38,440 nt of DNA, taken from Muribaculaceae bacterium (GTDB taxonomy: Bacteria; Bacteroidota; Bacteroidia; Bacteroidales; Muribaculaceae). Numbering within the stretch: position 1 is the first letter of the stretch; the number at the start of each line of letters is the position of its first letter. The notes beneath the pieces are model-generated. The model did no database searches. It was not told where the DNA came from and worked only from the letters and a program-made list of their open reading frames with translations. The position numbers and the translations under genes are program-made. Shown here piece after piece: positions 1-6,603 of the stretch. The stretch is taken from the NCBI GenBank assembly GCA_022484565.1, contig JAKVKZ010000030.1, forward strand, positions 1 through 38,440. Reading direction: 5' to 3'.

Positions 1-131
1 CAAACGCATTCTGATAAATCGTATAAAGTTCCGCCCCTTGAGCGAATCTGATTTCTTTGTCATTCACAGCATCCACCAGCATCTTCTCAATCTTGGGAAC
101 AGGGCAGCCGTCAATTATGTTTATTGGTGCT
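1..131 (-). pseudogene. Truncated second copy of the antitoxin gene (left direct repeat)
   Basis: Bases 1-131 match 2983-3113 with one mismatch (T at 128, C at 3110). The match stops abruptly at about 131. In the intact gene this stretch encodes part of the C-terminal half of the antitoxin-like protein, read on the minus strand. Here it has no N-terminal part, because the restriction-modification genes start directly to its right, so it cannot be a complete gene. It runs off the left edge of the window, and its 3' end and whatever follows cannot be seen. It forms the left arm of a long direct repeat that brackets the restriction-modification island. Confidence 0.85.
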
Positions 132-165
132 GTTTCCACTTAGATGTTTGAATGTAATAGGCTAT

Positions 166-912
166 TCAAACTGTTTCGTGAAGCTCATATAATAAAGTGA
201 TGTTCTTTTCTAATATTCTAAATCCGCTTCCATGATCATGCGTCTTTCCCATTGCTTTCCCAGATTTGAATGAGCCAATTCTGATATCATACATTATTTT
301 GCCTTTATCAATAAGGTCGAGGAATTTTTCAAGAGACGGATTGGAATATATTTCAGCATGATTAAAATTAAAATATTCATCATTTCCTCGCATTTCTCTC
401 TCGGCACTTACATAAAATAAATTTTTAAGTTTCTTTTTTAATATCATCTCAATCGTTTCATAGGTATAACCCACAGAAGAATCTATTAGTCTCTCTGTGT
501 TGTAATCATATACTCCAATTCTTATAGCCTTTAAATTTCTGTCATTAATCAATTTAAAAGAATAAGTCTTAAAGTTGCTACTCAAATGTGTCGCAAACAT
601 TGAGATATGTAATTTTTTTAAATCTGGATTGTCTTCATAAGGAGATCCAAATCGGCTGTTCAAATATGAATTTGGCTGTTTAGGAAAGTCTGGCACTTTT
701 GTAAACAGGGTTATATAGCTTGCAACTTCCTCACGATGTGATTTTATCTCATATCCTGCAAGGTCTGGTGCTTCAAAATTGTTTTCCACAACACCCATGT
801 AATCTTCAAAAGTTTTACCAATTCCTGTATTATTTTTCCGATTACTTTTTACGAATCCAAGTCTTTTAACCTTTTCAAATTCGTTAATAATAAATTTTTT
901 ATTGTCTCTCAT
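166..912 (-). CDS. MvaI/BcnI-family type II restriction endonuclease
   Basis: This 248-residue protein resembles the MvaI/BcnI restriction endonuclease family, which cuts CC(W or S)GG-type sites as a monomer. Visible motifs near the N-terminus are GIGKTFEDYMGVVENN (residues 30-45), then APDLAGYEIKSHR with Asp50, Glu55 and Lys57 spaced like a PD-(D/E)xK catalytic site, then SYITLFTK. A His/Gly-rich THDHGSGF lies near the C-terminus. Length is normal for the family. The start overlaps the end of the controller gene by 14 nt, so the two are probably co-transcribed and translationally coupled. The sequence is visibly AT-rich compared with genes beyond 4.3 kb, which suggests transfer. The exact recognition site cannot be read from the sequence; CCNGG-like is an inference from the family. 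Confidence 0.88.
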   Translation of the reverse strand: MRDNKKFIINEFEKVKRLGFVKSNRKNNTGIGKTFEDYMGVVENNFEAPDLAGYEIKSHREEVASYITLFTKVPDFPKQPNSYLNSRFGSPYEDNPDLKKLHISMFATHLSSNFKTYSFKLINDRNLKAIRIGVYDYNTERLIDSSVGYTYETIEMILKKKLKNLFYVSAEREMRGNDEYFNFNHAEIYSNPSLEKFLDLIDKGKIMYDIRIGSFKSGKAMGKTHDHGSGFRILEKNITLLYELHETV

Positions 913-1192
913 TATATTTTATGATTTTTGAAATTAATAAATTAATTATTTCTTTGCCTGTTGACAATTCTTCATCTTCAATAAAGATTTGTTCTATTGG
1001 TAATTTTAATTCTGTACATATAGTATAAATTTGTTGTAATGTGTACTTATTTTTTGTATGAGGGCTTTCAATATTACCCATTTGACCATTACTTATACCA
1101 AGTAGTTCAGCAATTTCTTTTTGGCTAAACTTCTTTTCCATTCGAAGTTTTCTTAACTTTAAAATAATCAGATTTTGGTATTCGCTTTTCAT
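899..1192 (-). CDS. XRE-type HTH controller (C) protein of the restriction-modification system
   Basis: This 97-residue protein has a helix-turn-helix of the XRE/Cro type across about residues 10-70: LRKLRMEKKFSQKEIAELLG, then ISNGQMGNIE. Small proteins of this kind next to an endonuclease gene are restriction-modification controller proteins. They bind palindromic C boxes and delay endonuclease expression until methylation is established. It lies directly upstream of the endonuclease, overlapping it by 14 nt, and is divergent from the methyltransferase. Two matching palindromes sit in the 113-bp divergent gap. At 97 residues it is slightly longer than typical C proteins because of a C-terminal extension after the HTH. 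Confidence 0.85.
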   Translation of the reverse strand: MKSEYQNLIILKLRKLRMEKKFSQKEIAELLGISNGQMGNIESPHTKNKYTLQQIYTICTELKLPIEQIFIEDEELSTGKEIINLLISKIIKYNERQ

Positions 1193-1248
1193 ATTTTGTT
1201 ATTTTTCGTAAATTTGAAGCAAAATAATAAAAAATGGAGAAGATTCTT

Positions 1249-1297
1249 ACTCTTATTTTAAGAGTATTATTTATCTTTACACTCTAAAATTAAGAGT
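1249..1297. promoter_or_regulatory. Two palindromic operators (C boxes) and the methyltransferase promoter
   Basis: Box 1 at 1249-1265 is ACTCTTATTTTAAGAGT, a perfect 7-bp inverted repeat with a 3-nt spacer. Box 2 at 1281-1297 is ACTCTAAAATTAAGAGT, the same repeat with one arm mismatch. Their centres are 32 bp apart, about three helical turns. Between them, 1272-1279 reads TATCTTTA, seven of eight matches to the Bacteroidetes -7 element, placing the methyltransferase start site inside box 2, which ends 8 nt before its ATG. Occupied boxes should therefore repress the methyltransferase, while box 1 is placed to control the leftward controller-endonuclease transcript. Confidence 0.75.
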
Positions 1298-1305
1298 AAA
1301 CATTT

Positions 1306-2556
1306 ATGGAATATACGAGAGATATTGATAATAGATGGAGTTTCAAAGAGGCTGACACAAAAGAGTACACTCATTGCTATCATAATTATCCTGCAATGAT
1401 GATACCTCAAGTAGCTCGTACACTTATGGATGAATTTTGCCCTAAGGGTAAATTTGAATTAATTTTCGATCCTTATGCGGGTAGCGGTACTACTCTAGTA
1501 GAAGCGTCCATTAAAGGTATCAATTCAGTTGGGACTGATTTAAATCCATTGGCAAGGCTGATGTCAAGAGTAAAAACGACTCATTATGATTTAGATACTA
1601 TTGAAAATTTGTTTTCTGAGATTCAATTTAAAATTGGCTTTTATTTCCCATCAAAGGTGCAAAACAGAAATTTTGATAGGATTTCAAACTACACTTTTTG
1701 GTATTCTGAAGACAGTCTTTTGCGTCTTTCATATTTAAATCAGCTTATTGAAAGTCTTGATGATTATAAAGACTTTTTCAGACTTATATTATCTGAAGTT
1801 GTAAGGGAATCTTCATTCACGCGAAATGGTGAGTTTAAACGATTCAAGATGTCAGAAAAACAGCTAAAGTTATTTAAGCCCGAAGTTTTTAAACTCTTTG
1901 TAACAAAGGGTATGAGAAACATTAACGGACTTAGACAATTTAATGCCATAAAACGGTTACCAGAATGCACAAAGATTTGTGGCTTTAATAGTGCTATTGA
2001 GATTCCATCAGATATTATATCTAATAGTTCTGTTGATATGGTGGTGACATCACCTCCTTATGGTGATAGTCATACTACTGTAGCCTATGGACAATTCTCA
2101 AGATGGGCCAATGAATGGTTTGGATTTGAAAATGCGAAAAACTTAGACAGCATTTTAATGGGTGGTAAGAAAAGCGCAAAAGAATATTTCGAGACAGAAT
2201 CGATAAGGGATATTCTTGATGAAATAAAAGCTAAAGATTTTAAACGGTATCAAGAAGTTACATCTTTCTTAAACGATTATTGGTCTTCAATAAAAAATGT
2301 CGCTAAAGTTGTCCGAAATGGTGGAATGATATGTTATGTTGTAGGAAACCGAACTGTAAAGGGTGTTCAGATACCATTGGATTATTTTACAGCAGAAATG
2401 TTTGAAAAGTGCGGTTTCACACATAAAATTACCATTGTTAGAGAAATACCAAATAAACGTATGCCATCAAAAAATAGCCCGACAAATGTGGCTGGTATGA
2501 AAGCAAGCACAATGAGCAATGAGTATATAGTAATAATGGAAAAGAATTGTGATTAA
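1306..2556 (+). CDS. Type II amino-DNA methyltransferase (probable N4-cytosine) of the MvaI-like system
   Basis: This 416-residue protein has the SAM-binding motif FDPYAGSGTT (about residues 54-63), GTDLNPLA (76-83), and the catalytic motif TSPPYGDS (248-255). The SPPY form is typical of N4-cytosine methyltransferases. A motif near residues 340-355 (GGMICYVVGNRTVKG) follows. The SAM motif precedes the catalytic motif by about 185 residues, so the target-recognition region may lie between them. It is divergent from the controller and endonuclease genes and should protect the host from that endonuclease. Its ATG lies 8 nt after an operator palindrome. It is AT-rich like its island partners. Methylation of the internal cytosine of a CCNGG-like site is inferred from the partner enzyme. 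Confidence 0.88.
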   Translation: MEYTRDIDNRWSFKEADTKEYTHCYHNYPAMMIPQVARTLMDEFCPKGKFELIFDPYAGSGTTLVEASIKGINSVGTDLNPLARLMSRVKTTHYDLDTIENLFSEIQFKIGFYFPSKVQNRNFDRISNYTFWYSEDSLLRLSYLNQLIESLDDYKDFFRLILSEVVRESSFTRNGEFKRFKMSEKQLKLFKPEVFKLFVTKGMRNINGLRQFNAIKRLPECTKICGFNSAIEIPSDIISNSSVDMVVTSPPYGDSHTTVAYGQFSRWANEWFGFENAKNLDSILMGGKKSAKEYFETESIRDILDEIKAKDFKRYQEVTSFLNDYWSSIKNVAKVVRNGGMICYVVGNRTVKGVQIPLDYFTAEMFEKCGFTHKITIVREIPNKRMPSKNSPTNVAGMKASTMSNEYIVIMEKNCD

Positions 2557-2585
2557 TGGCGCTGTATTCAAAGGATTATAATTTT

Positions 2586-2887
2586 TCAAGGAAATATCAT
2601 GAATCTTAAATTGAGTAATTGTAATTCAATTGACGCAAATTTTCGGAATGTGCTTGCTGTGATGCTTAAATCTTTTGTAAGGTCAAAAAGAGCCAAAATA
2701 TTATAAAGCTGCTTGTCGATTTCCATTGAGCAGTTCTTTCTACCTTTGAAAAATGGGATGCCTGTCGTGTGTGGCGCAATAATGAAAAGGCCCTAATGGC
2801 TTTTTCAATGAGCACTTTTTCTCTAACATGGTTTTCTTCAGCAACTTTCTCAATCCATGCTGTGGTTCTGCTATCTGGATGTATCAT
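2586..2887 (-). pseudogene. AbiEii-type nucleotidyltransferase toxin remnant with internal deletion
   Basis: The start, MIHPDSRTTAWIEKVAEEN followed by VLIEKAIRAFSLL, looks like the N-terminus of AbiEii/AbiGii-type nucleotidyltransferase toxins. After about 37 codons the frame continues without resemblance to the family. In another frame of the same strand, EIDKQLYNILALFDLTKDL resembles the C-terminal part of these toxins, ending at a TGA at 2586-2588. The central portion, which would carry the nucleotidyltransferase active site (roughly 200 residues in a normal 280-300 residue protein), is missing. The ATG begins 3 nt after the antitoxin stop codon, the usual coupled arrangement. The toxin is probably dead. 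Family assignment rests on short stretches. Confidence 0.6.
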
Positions 2888-2890
2888 ATT

Positions 2891-3622
2891 CTATATCGTA
2901 TCAATAATTTGTTTCACTTTCTCTTTCCTGTTTCTGCGCGAAGCATACCGAATAAGACTTCGCCGATTGATGTCGTATTGGTCAAACGCATTCTGATAAA
3001 TCGTATAAAGTTCCGCCCCTTGAGCGAATCTGATTTCTTTGTCATTCACAGCATCCACCAGCATCTTCTCAATCTTGGGAACAGGGCAGCCGTCAATTAT
3101 GTTTATTGGCGCTTCTTTCACCAATGGACGTATAATAAATTGCTTTCCTTTAGTGATGTAGCGTTCACACTCCAGTGTTGATGGGTTTAATAAAATAGGT
3201 ATTGATGCGTATTTTTGCTGCAATGAGAGAAATACGGCTTCTATACCGTCACGCTCAACGTCCACCAAAATAATGCCGACATCAGGCACATGCCGCATAA
3301 AAGGCACAAATGCCGCAGGCTTCCACAAGCAGAATCCAATAAAAGGAAAATGTTGCCTTATGTATTGCCCTGTTTCAGCCAAATCATCATCTGGCTGATA
3401 AAAATATTTCTGCTTTCTTTTGTCGGGAACGCTATATAAGCCATAACCAGTACGGATTAGTTTCCCTGACGTCACCATACGATTAAGCTGAACATTAGCA
3501 GATGCCATGGAAACAGAATCCCTATCCTTTCGCAGCGCAGCAAGCAATTCACGCTTTCTGAAAGGAGCAATCTGTTTTATTGCAAAGTTCATTATAGCAT
3601 CTGTTGTCGTCATATCGATCAT
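2891..3622 (-). CDS. AbiEi-like / DUF6577-type antitoxin of a type IV toxin-antitoxin pair (toxin broken)
   Basis: The protein of about 243 residues opens with a winged-helix-like segment (FAIKQIAPFRKRELLAALRK, then NVQLNRMVTSGKLIRTGYGLYSVP). A larger domain typical of antitoxins paired with AbiEii nucleotidyltransferases follows. Such antitoxins usually repress their own promoter and counteract the toxin. The downstream toxin is reduced to a remnant, so this is probably an orphan antitoxin. The frame is open upstream to 3655. A TATATTTG -7 element at 3633-3640 would place transcription start near 3626, so the ATG at 3622 or the one at 3613 is preferred. Part of the C-terminal half is duplicated at the left edge of the window. 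Confidence 0.7.
   Translation of the reverse strand: MIDMTTTDAIMNFAIKQIAPFRKRELLAALRKDRDSVSMASANVQLNRMVTSGKLIRTGYGLYSVPDKRKQKYFYQPDDDLAETGQYIRQHFPFIGFCLWKPAAFVPFMRHVPDVGIILVDVERDGIEAVFLSLQQKYASIPILLNPSTLECERYITKGKQFIIRPLVKEAPINIIDGCPVPKIEKMLVDAVNDKEIRFAQGAELYTIYQNAFDQYDINRRSLIRYASRRNRKEKVKQIIDTI
2983..3113. repeat. Right arm of a long direct repeat flanking the restriction-modification island
   Basis: This stretch is identical to 1-131 except for one base (3110). It lies within the coding region of the antitoxin-like gene, while the other copy lies to the left of the endonuclease gene in the same orientation. The arms are 2,982 bp apart and enclose the complete restriction-modification system plus the broken toxin. 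The true repeat may be longer, because the left copy is cut by the window edge. Confidence 0.9.
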
Positions 3623-3632
3623 TTTGTTGCTG

Positions 3633-3640
3633 CAAATATA
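3633..3640 (-). promoter_or_regulatory. Bacteroidetes -7 element of the antitoxin gene
   Basis: On the minus strand this reads TATATTTG, a perfect match to TAnnTTTG. The -33 region is only poorly matched. Start of transcription would be about 4-13 nt before the candidate ATGs at 3622 and 3613. Confidence 0.45.
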
Positions 3641-3886
3641 TAACAATATTGGCAAAAAATAAAATTATTTGCCATATTTGTTATTATTAATTCTGTAAAT
3701 GGTGGATAGTGGGACAATTTTGCTCCTGATAATTTGGGAATAGCATAAAATTTAGGTGATTTTCGTGTATTTTCAGCCCGCCAATACGCTATATTTGCCA
3801 TCATTAGCTAATATTCCAAAGAACGCCAATATGAAATATATTTTAAACAATTTTCTTTATTCCAAAAAATTATTGCCAAATGCAGT

Positions 3887-4201
3887 GTCCCAATCGTTGT
3901 CCCATTTCGTAAATGCGAAAAATATGGTGAAAAAGTTTGTGGGACACCACTTGTACATTGTTGCAAATCAGCCAATTGCGGGCCGAAAATTGTCCCAATC
4001 GTTGTCCCATTTCGCAAATGCGAAAAATATAGTGAAAAAGTTTGTGGGACACCACTTGCACAATGCTGCAAATCAGCCAATTGCGGGCCGAAAATTGTCC
4101 CAATCGTTGTCCCATTTCGCAAATGCGAAAAATATGGTGAAAAAGTTTGCAGGACACGCTTCCAATTATGTTGCTTATCAGATGATTGCGGGCCGAAAAT
4201 T
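3887..4201 (+). repeat. Three tandem 105-bp repeats of a dispersed TGGGACA/TGTCCCA repeat family
   Basis: Units begin at 3887, 3992 and 4097; a fourth start at 4202 is truncated. Each runs from GTCCCAATCGTTGTCCC through TTTCGCAAATGCGAAA (a 7-bp perfect palindrome with a 2-nt spacer in units 2 and 3; one mismatch in unit 1), GGTGAAAAAGTTTGTGGGAC, and GCCGAAAATTGTCCCA. Units 1 and 2 differ at five positions; unit 3 diverges in its second half. An inverted fragment (GTGGGACAATTTTGC) lies at 3709-3723. The array fills most of the 0.7-kb gap between the antitoxin gene and the kinase operon. All six frames through it are partly open, but the five differences between units 1 and 2 all change amino acids in the rightward frame, so coding is doubtful. 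The same core occurs inverted at 22981-23853. Confidence 0.9.
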
Positions 4202-4269
4202 GTCCCACGCAATTTTGGGACGGAGGGAAAATACCCGATTGAAGCCCGATTATTTGGTCAATATATTTG
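4202..4269 (+). promoter_or_regulatory. Promoter of the kinase-AAA operon with an adjoining inverted repeat
   Basis: TTG at 4239-4241, a 20-nt spacer and TATATTTG at 4262-4269 fit the Bacteroidetes primary sigma-factor promoter, with start near 4276-4280 and the kinase ATG at 4325. Immediately upstream, 4202-4221 is GTCCCACGCAATTTTGGGAC, an inverted repeat of GTCCCA with an 8-nt spacer, which is also the truncated end of the 105-bp repeat array. It is placed where a regulator could bind. Confidence 0.6.
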
Positions 4270-4324
4270 CTATTCTTCGCTTTTTTCCTTTCCTTTGTGA
4301 TGTAAACGAATAAATGAAAAGACT

Positions 4325-6148
4325 ATGATAAAATTACGTGAAGACTTTGAATTTGACGGATATAAAGTCACTCTGCTGCTGAAGGAGGGTATTTATAATG
4401 ACTCTTACCGTGTGCTGAACGATAGGGGACAGTCATTCTTCATGAAGATTTACGACCTTAAAAAGATGCCTAAAACTTGCATCAACGCTGACGGACAGGT
4501 TAAGGAAATCGCTTATTGCCGGACTATCCAGAACAAAAATATCATCTCTTACAAGTGCGACGGGAAAATCACCGTGGGCAGTGTAGGGGGAATGGGCGGC
4601 GAAAGCTATCCGTACATGATAACTGACTATTTCACGGGTGAACTTCTGGCCGAAAAGTTGCAACGAATGTCAGTTTTGCCGTGCGACGAGGCTCTGACTT
4701 ATATTTTCGGAGTGCTTGATGGACTGGAATATCTGCATAATATGAAACTGGTGCACAACGACATAACGCCACGCAACGTGATGTTTGACTTTTCCGACGA
4801 CAATGCCACGGCGGTGAAAATAATTGATATGGGACACACTTCTCCGGCTACTACTGGAGTGCCTGATTTTTTGACGCAGGACTTGGACCCGCTATTCCGC
4901 GCTCCCGAAACGTTTGCCGGGATATTCGACGAGCAGAGCGATGTGTATTCAGCTGCTGCCGTGCTTTTCACCATGCTTACCGGCAAGGCTCCATGGTGGA
5001 TTGACCCGGCGGAAAAGGGCAACGACATCAACCGCATACGCATGGCGCTGAAATTGAAGCGGAAAAGTGAGCCTCTTGACTTTGCCGATGCGGAAAGCAA
5101 AATTCCTGATGTGGTGAAGAATGCCATAGTCAAAGCATTGACGAGCAATTGCGACAACCGCTTCAATGTGGTATCTTTCCGCCGTGCTCTCCGAGGCGAG
5201 GAAGAACCTGTGGAGAAGCCCGGCAAGGACGAGTCCACGGCTTCGAGGCAGGAGAGCAGTGACTCTACTGGGGCCACAGAGGACACAATGCAGATAAATA
5301 TTCCTGTGCAAAAGGGCAGTGGCAACGGATTCGCCGATATTGCCGGAATGCAGGAGCTAAAGGATATGCTTACGAAAAAGGTGATTTTCGTCCTCAAAAA
5401 CAAGGAACTGGCGCAGAAGTATAAGTTGACTCCTCCCAATGGGATGCTGCTTTACGGTACTCCCGGGTGCGGAAAGTCATTCTTTGCCGAAAAATTTGCC
5501 GAGGAATCGGGATTCAATTTCATGCTGGTAAAGGCGTCCGACCTTGGCAGCACATATATCCATGGGTCGCAGGGGAAAATCTCAGAACTTTTCAAAAAGG
5601 CGGCTGCCACGCCTCCCACCGTGATTTGCTTTGATGAGTTCGACGCGCTCGTTCCCAACAGAAGTGACATCGACAATTCAAGTCTGTCGGGCGAAGTGAA
5701 TGAATTTTTGTCGCAACTGAATAATTGCTCCGAAAAGGGAGTGTTCGTGATAGGCACTTCAAACCGTCCCGACAAAATTGACCCAGCCGTGCTTCGTACG
5801 GGCCGCATAGATAAATTGGTGTATGTGCCTCTGCCCGACAGCGTCGCGCGTCGCGAAATGTTCAAGATTCATCTGAAGGGCCGTCCTTGCGGTGAAATAG
5901 ATTTTGAGAAATTGGCGGCATTGACCGAGAAATACGTTTCGAGCGACATCACTTTCATAGTGAATGATGCAGCCATGGCAGCAGCCTTTGTGGGCGGGCC
6001 TATTACGCAGGAATTCCTTGAAAATTCCATTAAATGCACGCATCCGTCGGTCGGTCAGGATGCCATCAGACAATATGAGCGCGAACGTGAGCAATTTGAA
6101 AATCTTGAGCATAACAATGGTTTGGCACATGTAGGTTTCATTAAATGA
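4325..6148 (+). CDS. Protein kinase fused to an AAA+ ATPase
   Basis: This 607-residue protein has two catalytic domains. Residues 1-290 form a eukaryotic-like Ser/Thr kinase. It has a degenerate glycine loop, Lys41 in FFMKIYD, Glu61 in the C-helix, catalytic loop HNDITPRN (144-151, with HND in place of HRD), DMG at 168-170 in place of DFG, and APE at 193-195. The catalytic Lys, Asp, Asn and Asp are all present, so activity is plausible. A low-complexity linker (about 291-335) leads to a Cdc48/FtsH-like AAA+ module. This carries Walker A GTPGCGKS (378-385), Walker B CFDEFDA (436-442), sensor 1 GTSN (477-480) and arginine fingers RTGR (491-494), followed by an alpha-helical lid. There is no signal peptide, so it should be cytoplasmic. 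It is first in an operon with YbjN-like, TPR and RyR genes. Substrate and partner are unknown. Confidence 0.88.
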   Translation: MIKLREDFEFDGYKVTLLLKEGIYNDSYRVLNDRGQSFFMKIYDLKKMPKTCINADGQVKEIAYCRTIQNKNIISYKCDGKITVGSVGGMGGESYPYMITDYFTGELLAEKLQRMSVLPCDEALTYIFGVLDGLEYLHNMKLVHNDITPRNVMFDFSDDNATAVKIIDMGHTSPATTGVPDFLTQDLDPLFRAPETFAGIFDEQSDVYSAAAVLFTMLTGKAPWWIDPAEKGNDINRIRMALKLKRKSEPLDFADAESKIPDVVKNAIVKALTSNCDNRFNVVSFRRALRGEEEPVEKPGKDESTASRQESSDSTGATEDTMQINIPVQKGSGNGFADIAGMQELKDMLTKKVIFVLKNKELAQKYKLTPPNGMLLYGTPGCGKSFFAEKFAEESGFNFMLVKASDLGSTYIHGSQGKISELFKKAAATPPTVICFDEFDALVPNRSDIDNSSLSGEVNEFLSQLNNCSEKGVFVIGTSNRPDKIDPAVLRTGRIDKLVYVPLPDSVARREMFKIHLKGRPCGEIDFEKLAALTEKYVSSDITFIVNDAAMAAAFVGGPITQEFLENSIKCTHPSVGQDAIRQYEREREQFENLEHNNGLAHVGFIK

Positions 6149-6171
6149 TAAACTTTAAAAAACAGTAAATT

Positions 6172-6555
6172 ATGAGTGTTATTGACGACATCTTTTCCTA
6201 CCTTAAAAATGAAGGTCTTGTCCCTGAAAGGACCAGTTTTGGCATCGGATTCAAATATCAGATGCTGAGCTATGTGATTATTGAAGACGAAAATGACCAG
6301 AATTTTGTGCAGATAGCTCTGCCGAAACTTCTTGACGTTGACGAAAACAATATGCTGGATGCGCTTATGGCCTGTAATAAGGTGAACGACAACAAAAAGG
6401 TGATTAAGGCACTTGTGAGCGAAGAGGGCAAGAGCGTATGGATTTTGTACGAAACGGTAATCGACAGCACACCGGTTTACGATGATATTCTGCCGCGTGC
6501 TGTGAAATATCTTTCAGCCGGCAGGGACTTTTTCTTTGAAGCCTTGAAAGAATGA
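6172..6555 (+). CDS. YbjN-like small acidic protein
   Basis: This 127-residue protein has the look of the YbjN / type III secretion chaperone-like fold: an N-terminal helix (DDIFSYLKNEGL), a beta-sheet (YQMLSYVIIEDENDQNFVQIAL), a helix (NNMLDALMACNKVNDNKK), strands around VIKALVSEEGKSVWILYET, and a final helix (LPRAVKYLSAGRDFFFEAL). No catalytic residues are evident; such proteins usually act as chaperones or adaptors. It starts 23 nt after the kinase-AAA gene and is probably translated from the same mRNA. A role as adaptor for the kinase-AAA protein is an inference from position only. The fold assignment is by pattern, not by alignment. Confidence 0.6.
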   Translation: MSVIDDIFSYLKNEGLVPERTSFGIGFKYQMLSYVIIEDENDQNFVQIALPKLLDVDENNMLDALMACNKVNDNKKVIKALVSEEGKSVWILYETVIDSTPVYDDILPRAVKYLSAGRDFFFEALKE

Positions 6556-6603
6556 TTGGTTGCCGAATGTGGGATAAAGGGGACAATTAAAAATTGATAA
6601 ATA

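Noticed and set aside
2666..2887. Intact 73-residue small protein after the antitoxin
   Set aside because: Its first half matches the start of an AbiEii-type toxin, and the real continuation is in another frame, so it is better read as a pseudogene.
1..3655. Transposon or integrase-borne island
   Set aside because: No transposase, integrase, tRNA target or short terminal inverted repeat was seen. The long direct repeat fits another mechanism better.
3887..4201. 105-bp repeats considered as a CRISPR array
   Set aside because: Units are near-identical throughout with no unique spacers of constant length, and no cas genes are present.
4251..4270. Sigma-54 promoter before the kinase operon (TGGTCAATATATTTGC)
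   Set aside because: GG and GC are 11 nt apart instead of 10 and the flanking bases do not fit; the primary-sigma match at 4239-4269 is better.
3756..4313. Rightward 185-codon frame through the 105-bp repeats
   Set aside because: It relies on a GTG without a promoter or leader. Its composition follows the DNA repeat, and all five differences between units 1 and 2 change amino acids.
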